Assembly: GCF_000263855.1 (NCBI RefSeq)
Contig: NZ_AJWX01000029.1
Span: 1 to 64,000 of the forward strand
DNA: 64,000 bases
Direction: 5' to 3'
Source of the DNA: Pseudomonas sp. M47T1
Lineage (GTDB): Bacteria > Pseudomonadota > Gammaproteobacteria > Pseudomonadales > Pseudomonadaceae
This document shows, one piece after another, positions 50,385-57,675 of the stretch (the first letter of the stretch is position 1; each line of letters opens with the position of its first letter). Both the position numbers and the translations under genes were made by a program. Below the pieces are notes generated by a model that saw only the letters and a list, made by a program, of their open reading frames with translations, did not search any database and had not been told where the DNA came from.

Positions 50385-51017
50385 ATGCCGAAATCCTACT
50401 GCAATTATTGTTCGGGCCTCACCAACCATGAGGAGGTCGCCGTCCGCGCGACCAGTGGGCACGATGGGCACCCAGAGTATCCATGTGAGTGGGGAACGTA
50501 CTACCGAATGCTGCAGTGTCTCGGCTGCGAAACAGTCGTGCTGCGCGTAGACCATTGGCATTCAGAATACGACATGGGTGATCAGAGCGAGTTTTATCCC
50601 CCACGCGCATCCCGTCGCCCACCACTCTGGATGTGGCAAATTCCTGATGGATGGCGAGTTTTACTCGCCGAGATTTACACCGCGCTTCAGGCCGACAGTA
50701 AACGCCTGGCTATGATGGGAGCCAGAGCCCTTCTTGACGTCTACATGAACGACAACGTAGGAGATCTCCGTACCTTCGATCTTAAGCTCTCGGCATTGGT
50801 CGAAAAGGGGCGGATTACGGACAGCGACAAGGCAGTTCTTGTGGCCGCCTTGGAAGCAGGACATGCGGCCACTCATCGGGGTCATCTGCCATCAGATGCG
50901 GACATCGCCCACGCTATGGATATCGTTGAAAACCTACTACAGCGGCATCTCCTTCAATTCTCCGCGGAAGCTTTGGCCAAGGCCACACCGCCTAGACCGA
51001 ACAAGAAGCAGGTCTAA
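50385..51017 (+). CDS. DUF4145-type protein with N-terminal zinc-ribbon cysteines
   Basis: A 210-residue protein. Residues 6-48 carry two CxxC pairs (C6/C9 and C45/C48), probably one zinc site. Residues about 85-195 form a helical DUF4145-like domain (YTALQADSKRLAMMGARALL and ALEAGHAATHRGH). DUF4145 often occurs fused to or beside restriction and defence proteins, but no catalytic domain is seen here and the role is unknown. It is the first gene after ssrA and ends at a clear terminator. Confidence 0.7.
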   Translation: MPKSYCNYCSGLTNHEEVAVRATSGHDGHPEYPCEWGTYYRMLQCLGCETVVLRVDHWHSEYDMGDQSEFYPPRASRRPPLWMWQIPDGWRVLLAEIYTALQADSKRLAMMGARALLDVYMNDNVGDLRTFDLKLSALVEKGRITDSDKAVLVAALEAGHAATHRGHLPSDADIAHAMDIVENLLQRHLLQFSAEALAKATPPRPNKKQV

Positions 51018-51082
51018 ATTACCGCCAGCAGGGCTCGCAGCGAAGCAATCTCGATCAAAAAGAAAGCCCCCACAAAAAAACC

Positions 51083-51106
51083 CGCCTCAAGAGCGGGTTT
51101 TTTGGA
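51083..51106 (+). terminator. Rho-independent terminator after the DUF4145 gene
   Basis: The stem AAACCCGC/GCGGGTTT ends in a run of T. The A-run on the left suggests it also serves the convergent minus-strand operon. Confidence 0.88.
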
Positions 51107-51117
51107 TAATCCTGGAT

Positions 51118-51282
51118 TCAAGCAGTCAGGATCGGCTCAACCAAACCTTTCGCGGCACAAATCTCGTGGATATCTTGAGTTGCCTTTTTGTACGAAGCCA
51201 CCGCCTCGCGGGTACGCTCGGCGTTTTGCTTCCGCTGCTCTGCTGTAGCAGGCTTGAGATACCTTAACGATTTACCAGTCAT
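51118..51282 (-). CDS. 54-residue protein of unknown function
   Basis: A small, charged, helical protein (MTGKSLRYLKPATAEQRKQN...). The ATG at 51282 has GGAG eight bases upstream. It begins 26 bases after the ClpP-fold gene, so the two form an operon. It has no recognisable domain; it could be a partner, substrate or inhibitor of the protein encoded upstream. Confidence 0.6.
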   Translation of the reverse strand: MTGKSLRYLKPATAEQRKQNAERTREAVASYKKATQDIHEICAAKGLVEPILTA

Positions 51283-51308
51283 ATCGCCATCTCCACTCCG
51301 TTGTATTC

Positions 51309-51941
51309 TCAGACAGGAATCAGGCAGTCCTGGTTCCCGTAATAACAATCTCTCAACCGCATAACCCAATGCCGATACTTCAGGCCATCGGGCTCATGGA
51401 CCATGCATTCAGGCGGCTCATCCCTCAGCTGGCCGTCGGGACCAATGCGAAGGAAAACTTGATACATCGTCTCGAACAGATCATCGAAGATTTTCATCTG
51501 CTGCGCCAAAGGCCCTTTCAGCGGATGGTCGTCTCCAACCTCATCGGCGAAACAGAGATAGTCCCCTTGCGTCTTGCGAGGTCTGTGATACATCACAACC
51601 CCAGGCTTACGGGGCATCAGTGACTGCACATTCGTCGTCGAGCGAAGCAGAAAGTACAGCCAGACGGTGGCTGCTGCGCTCATGATGTAACGACTATAGG
51701 TTATTTCGACCGATGCCTTGGTTTCGTTAAGAGCATCGATCAAGGCGACCATTTTGTCCACACGCCCGCCAGCGTTATGTCGCAGATGGAGCTCAATGGC
51801 CGTTCCTGCTGGCGCATCCTTAAGTAAGGCAACCACCGGATCAACGGTCTCCGCCGAAATCTCGTTGGGAAGCTCGAGCCTAAGGCGCGACTGAAGAGCA
51901 GCCCCCTCCAATTCAGCAGTTGGGTTAACGTCCGCTTCCAA
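51309..51941 (-). CDS. ClpP/crotonase-fold protein, possible serine peptidase
   Basis: A 210-residue protein that I read as a ClpP-like fold. The IELHLRHNAGGRVDKMVALI segment (49-68) resembles the ClpP strand and oxyanion region (NSPGG). TYSRYIMSAAATVWLYF places Ser88 where ClpP has its nucleophile, and VVMYHRPR gives His119 like the catalytic MIHQP His. A clear third residue is not certain. It lies upstream of a 54-codon gene in the same operon beside ssrA. It might be an inactive relative. Confidence 0.55.
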   Translation of the reverse strand: MEADVNPTAELEGAALQSRLRLELPNEISAETVDPVVALLKDAPAGTAIELHLRHNAGGRVDKMVALIDALNETKASVEITYSRYIMSAAATVWLYFLLRSTTNVQSLMPRKPGVVMYHRPRKTQGDYLCFADEVGDDHPLKGPLAQQMKIFDDLFETMYQVFLRIGPDGQLRDEPPECMVHEPDGLKYRHWVMRLRDCYYGNQDCLIPV

Positions 51942-52239
51942 TGCAGTCTTCCGGTGATGATTTTGGATGCGCGATCTTACAGAGCGGCGCTCCTGCCATC
52001 AATACGATGTCGCAAGTCTTTACAATACCATTCATCGGGATAACTGGTTTTATGCGTAGGCTGGTAACCAAAACCAGCCTGATACCTTCAGCGTCCTTCA
52101 GAGTCGCCCGGCGCTGAACCTGCGCGAATCCGACTTGGAAGGCACCCGTAGAAAAACACGCTATTCTCTCAGCAGCCCAGAGAGCTGGGCCTGCAAATCA
52201 CTCCCCCAACGATGGCGCGCAAGGCGCAGAGGTCGATGC

Positions 52240-52539
52240 ATGAAGATGGAGAACGGCAAGATCGTAGGCGACATCCAAATCGCTGAAGACTTTCAACTCA
52301 ATGGCACCGTGACCGGCTCAGTGACAGTTTCCCCGAACGCGCACTTCCAACTCCAGGGAATGGTTCTGAAAAATTTAGTTATCGAGGCTGGAGGATCCGC
52401 AGAAATCAACGGGACGGTACAAGGATATGTGACCAATTCCGGGAGCCTTGTAGTACGCGGTGTTATCAAAGGGTTGCTTAGCACCCTTTCAGGCACAACA
52501 GAAACTACCGCATCAGCTCGAATCTCTAGCCAAGCTTAA
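52240..52539 (+). CDS. Bactofilin-like polymer-forming protein
   Basis: A 99-residue protein made of short beta repeats (GDIQIAEDFQLNGTVTGSV, then AHFQLQGMVLKNLVIEAGG and AEINGTVQGYVTNSGSLVV), the pattern of the bactofilin right-handed beta helix. Bactofilins form membrane-linked filaments. This copy lacks long tails and no M23 peptidase, the usual neighbour, is present. The ATG at 52240 has AGAGG upstream; the frame upstream of it is not protein-like. The copy may be part of a mobile region. Confidence 0.65.
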   Translation: MKMENGKIVGDIQIAEDFQLNGTVTGSVTVSPNAHFQLQGMVLKNLVIEAGGSAEINGTVQGYVTNSGSLVVRGVIKGLLSTLSGTTETTASARISSQA

Positions 52540-52572
52540 TGGCGCGCTACCGAAGCTTCCTCTGGAGGCTGC

Positions 52573-52597
52573 CAAGCCAGCTAATTGGTCTGGCTTG
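52573..52597 (+). terminator. Hairpin after the bactofilin-like gene
   Basis: The arms CAAGCCAG and CTGGCTTG enclose a nine-base loop 33 bases after the stop. It has no T-run, so its terminator function is uncertain. Confidence 0.45.
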
Positions 52598-52645
52598 ATC
52601 ACCGAGCGGCTTAGAGGACAAATTGGAATTCCCCCCAGGATCGCT

Positions 52646-52989
52646 TCAGAGGTGGGCATCACGAACGCGTAGCACCGTCGTGGTTGAGCAGGACGCGTGT
52701 CTCGCGATCGCCCGAATGCCCAGCCCAGCGCCGAGTAATTCGAGAATCCGTTTGTGCAAGTCGATATCGACCGGTCGACCTTGATATTTACCTTCAGCTT
52801 TCGCCTTCTCGATTCCCTGAGCTTGGCGCTCACGGCGCTGTTCATAATCCTTACGAGCTATCGCAGCCATCATCTCCATCAGCATTGAATTGATCGCAGC
52901 AAGCATACGGCCGGTGAATTCGTCTCCTTTGGTGATTTTCCTCCCCTGGTGACTTGTCGGCACGTCCAGCGCAACCATTCGCAGCCCAA
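52646..52989 (-). pseudogene. Truncated serine recombinase (C-terminal part)
   Basis: The frame encodes the last about 110 residues of a resolvase/invertase, from ALDVPTSHQG through GDEFTGRMLAAINSML to the helix-turn-helix LGIRAIARHASCSTTTVLRV. It is nearly identical to the end of the intact copy at 54,202-54,816. The catalytic N-terminus is missing: similarity stops abruptly near 52,989, where unrelated DNA begins. The fragment cannot recombine DNA but keeps the DNA-binding domain. Confidence 0.85.
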
Positions 52990-53154
52990 GTCAAATCGGA
53001 CCTCGCCCTCGGCGCGGCCATCGAGGAGCTGGCCCTGTGGGCCGAGCAGAACGGCGGTGCCCAGGCGGCGACGAATGCTCGCGACGCGTTGACCGCGCTG
53101 GACGAGTCCAGTGAGCTGATAGGCTACTGCCTGGAAGAGCTAGGGAATGAGTGA
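52990..53154 (+). pseudogene. C-terminal fragment of a small phage-type protein
   Basis: The open frame from the junction at 52,990 reads VKSDLALGAAIEELALWAEQ and ends CLEELGNE. It is a helical, acidic sequence of the kind found in small phage proteins. Its start has been lost at the same junction that truncated the recombinase, although an accidental in-frame ATG at 52954 exists within recombinase DNA. Confidence 0.4.
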
Positions 53155-53254
53155 CGCAACCGATAAATACGCTGAAGGATTGGCACCTCCACCCTCTATG
53201 AAACGCTGACCGGGTGGGGCATGATCTCTCAATGCCACTACCGAGGCGGACGTC

Positions 53255-53473
53255 ATGCCAGACAGGCCGATCAAGCTCAGGAGATGGAACGAGTCATGGA
53301 GACTGATAGGGGACAACTTGCAGTGCTCCCGATGTGGTCGGGTTCAGGATAAGCGGTATCGGGCCCAGCCTTTTGTCCACGCTGCTGATTGCCTGGCTAA
53401 AACGGACGAGCCTCAGGTGCCGTGGCGTGACCTATACGATATTCTCCATTCGATATTCGGAGCTGAGGGATGA
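53255..53473 (+). CDS. Small zinc-finger-like protein of unknown function
   Basis: A 72-residue protein with CSRCG (C24/C27) and H42/C46, a possible CxxC-HxxxC zinc site. The C-terminal VPWRDLYDILHSIFGAEG looks helical. The ATG follows GAGGCGGA. It is convergent with the receiver gene, and I do not recognise the family. Confidence 0.5.
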   Translation: MPDRPIKLRRWNESWRLIGDNLQCSRCGRVQDKRYRAQPFVHAADCLAKTDEPQVPWRDLYDILHSIFGAEG

Positions 53474-53500
53474 CCGGGCGCCGAAGGGAAAGCAAGAACG

Positions 53501-53884
53501 CTACAGCGGGTTAAACGATACCTGACGCACAGCCTGCGAAAGAGCCTCCATTGACCACGGCTTTTGGAGATAAAGCACATGCGGTGGGATCTCAATGACT
53601 TCCGATGCGTATCCTGAGGTGAGTATTGATGGAACCCCAGGCCATCGCTGTTTCACTTCCTTCAAGAGATCCGCGCCGGTCAGGGCCCCGGGAACGCCGT
53701 AGTCCGCAATAACAAGGTCGCAGACGCCCTGGACGCTTGCCAGGTATTGAAGGCCCTCGTCGGCGGTGGGGAACGCAACGCAACGGCTGAAGAAGTCCGT
53801 CATCATATCCTCCACCAGCATTCGAATTGCCGCATCATCCTCGATTACGACCACCAGCTTCTTCAGCGGGAAGCGGTTATCCAT
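53501..53884 (-). CDS. Stand-alone response-regulator receiver (CheY-like)
   Basis: A 127-residue single receiver domain. The acidic pocket is E15-D16-D17 (VVVIEDDAA), the phosphorylation site Asp61 (VIADYGVPG), the switch residue Thr89 with Ser90 and Gly91 (ILTSGY), and the conserved Lys108 (LQKPW). The LTSGY form is typical of receivers that work with hybrid kinases. There is no output domain and no kinase nearby, so its partner is elsewhere. Confidence 0.85.
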   Translation of the reverse strand: MDNRFPLKKLVVVIEDDAAIRMLVEDMMTDFFSRCVAFPTADEGLQYLASVQGVCDLVIADYGVPGALTGADLLKEVKQRWPGVPSILTSGYASEVIEIPPHVLYLQKPWSMEALSQAVRQVSFNPL

Positions 53885-53956
53885 CAGCCCTCCAGTACTT
53901 CCTTATGGCTTTGCGGTTCTATTTACACCACTCAAGGCACGATACCCAAGATATTT

Positions 53957-54142
53957 CTATTCAGCCGCACGACTGCGACTAGCGCCCATCAAACAGAATG
54001 GCGCGCCAGCTATCCAGGATGGCAAACCTTCGCGTAATCCTGCAGCGCCCTCAGGGCTGAGCGCTCGGATGAGGTCAGCGCGGAGATCGAAAACAGCTTG
54101 TCCAGCTTCTCCACTGAGTTCGACTATTCCTACATTGCCCAT
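53957..54142 (-). CDS. Possible 61-residue protein downstream of the recombinase
   Basis: The frame from ATG 54142 reads MGNVGIVELSGEAGQAVFDL, continuing to ASRSRAAE. Its composition is protein-like and it follows the recombinase on the same strand, with an upstream extension to a TTG at 54205. I recognise no family; it may be non-coding. Confidence 0.25.
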   Translation of the reverse strand: MGNVGIVELSGEAGQAVFDLRADLIRALSPEGAAGLREGLPSWIAGAPFCLMGASRSRAAE

Positions 54143-54201
54143 ACCGGCGGTGCGGGCGGTACCGGCCACCCCGCTGCCACCGCCACTGTTTGCGGAGCAC
54201 C

Positions 54202-54816
54202 TCAAACGTTAATATCGCGGATGCGTAGCACCGTGGTGGTCGAACATGCGGCGTGCCTAGCAGTTGCCCGGATGCCCAGGCCCGCGGCCAGAAGCTCAGT
54301 GACGCGCTTGTGCAGATCGGCATCCACTGGTCGCCCCTGGTACTTTCCTTCGGCTTTCGCCTTTTCGATCCCTTGAGCCTGCCGCTCGCGGCGCTGCTCG
54401 TAATCCTTGCGAGCTATCGCGGCCATCATCTCCACCAGCATTGAATTGATGGCTGCAAGCATGCGGCCAGTGAACTCGTCACCCTTCGTGTCTTTCATTC
54501 CCTGGTGGCTTGTCGGCAGGTCCAGGGCGACGATTCGCAGCCCTTTGGAGTCAATGGCGGCCTTCAGCTTCTGCCAGTCCGTGCCCGGCAAGCGAGACAG
54601 CCGATCTATCGATTCGACCAGGAGCACGTCTCCATTGCGGGCATCTTTTAGCAGGCGCATCAGCTCGGGACGATCCACACTCGCACCACTCGCGTTCTCC
54701 ATGTACTCACTGGCGATGGCTTGGCCACGCTCGGTAGCGAAGTGCTCAAGTGCGGCACGAGCCCGGCTGGCGTCTTGCTCAACAGTGGATGCTCGGAGAT
54801 AGGTACGGACGAACAT
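54202..54816 (-). CDS. Serine recombinase (resolvase/invertase family)
   Basis: A complete 204-residue site-specific recombinase. The N-terminal catalytic domain has VRTYLRASTVEQD with the nucleophile Ser10 and the VESIDRLSRLPGTDW motif. A long E helix (residues about 100-140, GRMLAAINSMLVEMMAAIAR) follows, and a C-terminal Hin-type helix-turn-helix (LGIRATARHAACSTTTVLRI). Such proteins resolve transposition cointegrates or invert segments. A truncated second copy lies 1.55 kb away in the same orientation. TAGGAG lies nine bases before the start. Confidence 0.93.
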   Translation of the reverse strand: MFVRTYLRASTVEQDASRARAALEHFATERGQAIASEYMENASGASVDRPELMRLLKDARNGDVLLVESIDRLSRLPGTDWQKLKAAIDSKGLRIVALDLPTSHQGMKDTKGDEFTGRMLAAINSMLVEMMAAIARKDYEQRRERQAQGIEKAKAEGKYQGRPVDADLHKRVTELLAAGLGIRATARHAACSTTTVLRIRDINV

Positions 54817-55018
54817 GGCGGTGCTCCTAGTGGCGTATCACTTTGGGTGTTGCTGAAAGAAGTGTTGCATTTTAGGTGTTCCTTATCAAGCAGAAAGCTT
54901 AGAAAAGATAAAATCAAAGCGTATTAGCTAAGGTGTACCCATAAATGACACCCGCCGCAGCTATGGCGTCTGCCGTCTGAGCTAGGTAGCATTACGCCAC
55001 CTCAAGAGGAGCCCCCGC

Positions 55019-55468
55019 ATGGCACGACGCCGATCAAGCATCCCTGAATTGCTCATGATCAAAATCCTATCCGTCTTGGTGATCCCAGTGGTTGGGTACT
55101 ACGCGGTCAGTCAAATAATGCAGACCGCATTTACCCAGCAGATCGCCACGATCCAGGCTGTCAATCAGCAGGCTCAGGAACAGCAGCAGCGCAGCATCGA
55201 GGTCGCTCGACAACAGAAAGTCGCCGCGGCTCGAGCGGCCCAGGCAGCCAATGAGCAATACATCGAGGAGGCCCGCCGCCGAGGTGCGGCAGAGCAGGCG
55301 AAGACGCAGGCATGGTATGCCTCCTATCAAGCACCCAAGGGATGCAACAACTGGAAAACCGACACCCAAATGGTCGCGTGTGTAGAGCAAGAAAATGCGG
55401 CCAAGCAGGAGTTCGATCGGAAATGGGATGCCGGGCTGAAAGAAACATCCCAACCAACCATGCGGTAG
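55019..55468 (+). CDS. Membrane-anchored coiled-coil protein, phage-associated
   Basis: A 149-residue protein with one N-terminal membrane helix (about 12-33, LLMIKILSVLVIPVVGYYAV). A Gln/Ala/Glu-rich coiled coil (about 38-95) and a C-terminal part with two cysteines (GCNNWK and MVACVEQE) follow. AAGAGGAG lies nine bases before the ATG. I do not recognise it; the layout resembles small prophage envelope or spanin-like proteins, but that is a guess. Confidence 0.6.
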   Translation: MARRRSSIPELLMIKILSVLVIPVVGYYAVSQIMQTAFTQQIATIQAVNQQAQEQQQRSIEVARQQKVAAARAAQAANEQYIEEARRRGAAEQAKTQAWYASYQAPKGCNNWKTDTQMVACVEQENAAKQEFDRKWDAGLKETSQPTMR

Positions 55469-55504
55469 CGTTAGCCGCCAGGCAGAGAGCAAGGAGAATT
55501 AAGT

Positions 55505-55756
55505 TTGACCGCCGAAACCGATACCACCCTTCACCGAATTATCGAGGTCGTAGATTCGACCGGATCATCGCATCAGATAGAGGACTACACCGTTTGGGCT
55601 GTCACGCGTAATCACAACGTGGTTCGAAGGACAGAAATTGGCCGCAAGCTTTTTTGCGGTGGCGTCTCAGTGGCAATTATCCGTGATGGAGTATTCCGCA
55701 CTGCGGATGGAAAGACGCTGACATCGAACAAGCCGCCCGAACCTCGCCACCCCTGA
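55505..55756 (+). CDS. Small hypothetical protein with TTG start
   Basis: An 83-residue protein with beta-rich character (IIEVVDSTGSSHQIEDYTVW and GGVSVAIIRDGVFRTADGK). The TTG start at 55505 is well supported by AAGGAG eight bases upstream. It follows the previous gene by 36 bases. Function unknown. Confidence 0.55.
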   Translation: MTAETDTTLHRIIEVVDSTGSSHQIEDYTVWAVTRNHNVVRRTEIGRKLFCGGVSVAIIRDGVFRTADGKTLTSNKPPEPRHP

Positions 55757-56286
55757 CCCAATAAAATTCGCAGTTACATGAACTGCAACGCCGCAGTGCT
55801 TCAACCAGTCCGGTGCCGGCACGGTTTCCACTACCAACAGATGGTTTCCGTGGAAACCATCGTGGCAACTAGGTTTTGGCAACCAAGGCCTTCACCGCCG
55901 GCCAGGCTGCGTACCGTGTTGCGTACCAGCCGCTGCGTACCGTTCGTACTCCAGAGTTCGTACCGTTCGTACCGGCGCACTCCTGGCCGGCCTGCAGACG
56001 CCTTTGACGCATTCCCAGTACGTGAAACTGCTGCGAGAAAACTGCGTGATCCGGTCGCCTGGGCTGGTAACCAGCTGTGGTAACCGCCGTGGTAACCAAG
56101 CGGTAACTACTCCCGGCGCCCAGGTCGCTATCCGTGGATACCCTGGCCTGGATACCGGCCAACGGCTGTAACCTTGCCTGTAACCATGCGTACCGCCACC
56201 TACTACTTTCGTACAACCCTGAGCCGTACCGATCTGAGCCTATGGCAGCATGACTTCGCGAATACCCATTGCTATGGAGGCTCGGT
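55757..56286. repeat. Gene-poor region with clustered doubled heptamers
   Basis: No convincing gene is seen in this 530-base gap. Short words occur in adjacent pairs or triplets, each cluster with its own word: GGTTTCC (two, plus a 9-bp palindrome at 55,841-55,860), GGCAAC (two), TGCGTACC (three), TTCGTACC (two), GGTAACC (three, plus GGTAAC), GGATACC (two), CTGTAACC (two). Copies are usually 4-8 bases apart. A minus-strand frame is open across 55,869-56,216 (with runs such as LVTTAVTTAGY), so a low-complexity protein cannot be excluded. Confidence 0.6.
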
Positions 56287-56490
56287 TTGGCAGACGGGTT
56301 TGTGGTTTTAGGGCTATCGGCGCTACTGCTGTTGATCTCACTAGGCGCTTTTATTCTGGAGTACGTCGCTGCTTACGGACTGCAGGATCGCGGTATTGCG
56401 AAGCACCGTCGCTTTTTCAAGGTAGTAGGATTTTGCGCAGGCGGGGCCGGGACTCTAGGGATCATCGCAACGACTTTTTGGCCAGGCTGA
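56287..56490 (+). CDS. Small membrane protein, phage-associated
   Basis: A 67-residue protein with two membrane helices (VVLGLSALLLLISLGAFILE and the C-terminal VVGFCAGGAGTLGIIATTFW). The TTG start is preceded by TGGAGG at a six-base distance, which is better than the codons further upstream. A holin-like role is possible on size and topology alone; I do not recognise the family. Confidence 0.5.
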   Translation: MADGFVVLGLSALLLLISLGAFILEYVAAYGLQDRGIAKHRRFFKVVGFCAGGAGTLGIIATTFWPG

Positions 56491-56585
56491 GCTCCCGGCA
56501 TAGCCTCAGGCGCAATTCGTCGGCGAGTCTTTTCAGCTGGTCGGCACCGGCATACCATCGAGCCTCGACCGAATGAGGAAGCATT

Positions 56586-56828
56586 GTGCGGCCTGACCCA
56601 ACTCGCATCCGTCACGCATTTAGATTCACCGTGTCCTGCTTGGGCATGGCTATCGTCGCGCTCATGGTCGCCAGAGAGGTGCGCTATCTCCACGGTTACT
56701 TCAAACCCAGTGCAGACCTAGTCCGGCAGGAGGCGCCGATTACCTGGAAGCCGGCCCCTCCAACCCTCCCGACGCTGCAGGATTTGCCGCCCGGCCTGCT
56801 GAAGGTTAGCGGGGGCGAACTCAAGTAA
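56586..56828 (+). CDS. Small single-span membrane protein
   Basis: An 80-residue product from a GTG start with GAGGAAG upstream. It has one membrane helix (about 13-29, FTVSCLGMAIVALMVA), then a Pro-rich tail (PITWKPAPPTLPTLQDLPPG) that would lie in the periplasm or at the membrane surface. Function unknown. Confidence 0.5.
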   Translation: MRPDPTRIRHAFRFTVSCLGMAIVALMVAREVRYLHGYFKPSADLVRQEAPITWKPAPPTLPTLQDLPPGLLKVSGGELK

Positions 56829-56888
56829 CGCGTGATCACGAACCTTTCACATCTACCGGAGTAGGGTGAAGTTACTCCTTTGTGATTC

Positions 56889-56922
56889 CCCTGCCCGCTA
56901 ACCCCCATCGCGGGCATTTTTT
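56889..56922 (+). terminator. Rho-independent terminator
   Basis: The arms TGCCCGC and GCGGGCA enclose a short loop and are followed by seven T residues, closing the small plus-strand gene group. Confidence 0.85.
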
Positions 56923-57019
56923 TGCCTCGAGAGCAGGCGGGTATGCCGCTTATCCAAGTAGGAAGCCCGTGGCCACCGGGCGATCTATGCTGAAAGCTCA
57001 TGTCGAGAGGGATCTAGCC

Positions 57020-57241
57020 ATGGTTTCCACCACGAGGATGCAGGCGCTCCGCGAACTGGTGCTTGCGAACAACCCACACTTGGCCGACGAAATAGATGAG
57101 ATCACCGACTTGCAGTTGCTGATCTTAGTGAAGGCCTCCATTGGGTCCGACCCGACCGCCGACCCAGTCGAGACCAAGCAGATGATGGCATTCTTCGATA
57201 GGCTCATCGAGGAGAAGCGGCAGTCAGCCACCAAGCACTGA
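57020..57241 (+). CDS. Small helical hypothetical protein
   Basis: A 73-residue acidic protein (MVSTTRMQALRELVLANNPH, ending EEKRQSATKH). The ATG at 57020 follows GAGAGG at a suitable distance; an in-frame ATG at 56987 lacks a site. It is convergent with the minus-strand phage block. No family recognised. Confidence 0.45.
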   Translation: MVSTTRMQALRELVLANNPHLADEIDEITDLQLLILVKASIGSDPTADPVETKQMMAFFDRLIEEKRQSATKH

Positions 57242-57274
57242 GAGAGCTCGGGGTTTCGGGGTCGAAACCCAACC

Positions 57275-57595
57275 CTACGCCCGCTGAAGGGACTGCACGA
57301 TCTCGTTGTACCTGGCGGTGCGCTCTTGGAAGCGTATCTGCGCGGGGCTGGCCCCAATCCAGCGGTCCATGTAGGTGCTTTTCCTCAACCCTGACTCCAG
57401 CGCATCAGCCCAAGTGTCCCCGCGCAGCCGGCGCATTTTCACGGTTTGCCACTTCAAGCCTCGTAGATCAGCCCACTCCATAGCCGGGCGGGTCTCTCCG
57501 TCAAGCGTCACCGGCGTGGCGCCAGCGCAGATGGTCGAGCGTATGGGCATGCGGGGAATAATGAGGGGCTGGGTGGTGCTGGTCGAAGTGTGCAT
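57275..57595 (-). CDS. Small DNA-binding-like phage protein (EWA-helix family)
   Basis: A 106-residue protein with the segment MEWADLRGLKWQTVKMRRLR followed by GDTWADAL. The EWAxxxGLxxxTxxxRRxRG pattern is the small helix-turn-helix-like unit found at the ends of phage HNH/AP2-type proteins. A relative with the same pattern lies at 63,813-64,000. There is no nuclease motif here. The ATG at 57595 is chosen; a TTG two codons earlier is possible. Two TTCAGTCACA motifs lie about 45-70 bases upstream. Confidence 0.55.
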   Translation of the reverse strand: MHTSTSTTQPLIIPRMPIRSTICAGATPVTLDGETRPAMEWADLRGLKWQTVKMRRLRGDTWADALESGLRKSTYMDRWIGASPAQIRFQERTARYNEIVQSLQRA

Positions 57596-57636
57596 ATTCA
57601 AGCCATCCAGGGAGTTGTCCAGATGGGCTGAATCTA

Positions 57637-57664
57637 TGTGACTGAAAATTGAGTTGTGACTGAA
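57637..57664 (-). promoter_or_regulatory. Doubled TTCAGTCACA motif
   Basis: The 10-mer occurs at 57,646-57,637 and 57,664-57,655 on the minus strand, exactly 18 bases apart. A third copy lies at 63,784-63,775 in the other intergenic gap of this block. The recurrence suggests a phage regulatory or promoter element. Confidence 0.45.
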
Positions 57665-57675
57665 TCTCGGCTAGG

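Noticed and set aside
54098..54376. A 92-codon plus-strand frame across the recombinase 3' end
   Set aside because: Most of it is antisense to the recombinase, and no ribosome site or family is evident.
50250..55018. Integrase gene adjacent to ssrA
   Set aside because: The only recombinases are a small serine resolvase and its fragment, with no tyrosine integrase motif (R-H-R-Y). If an integrase exists it must be outside the window.
55800..56235. CRISPR array in the repeat-rich gap
   Set aside because: The repeated words are 7-8 bases, change from cluster to cluster and are only 4-8 bases apart. There is no constant 25-37-base repeat and no cas gene.
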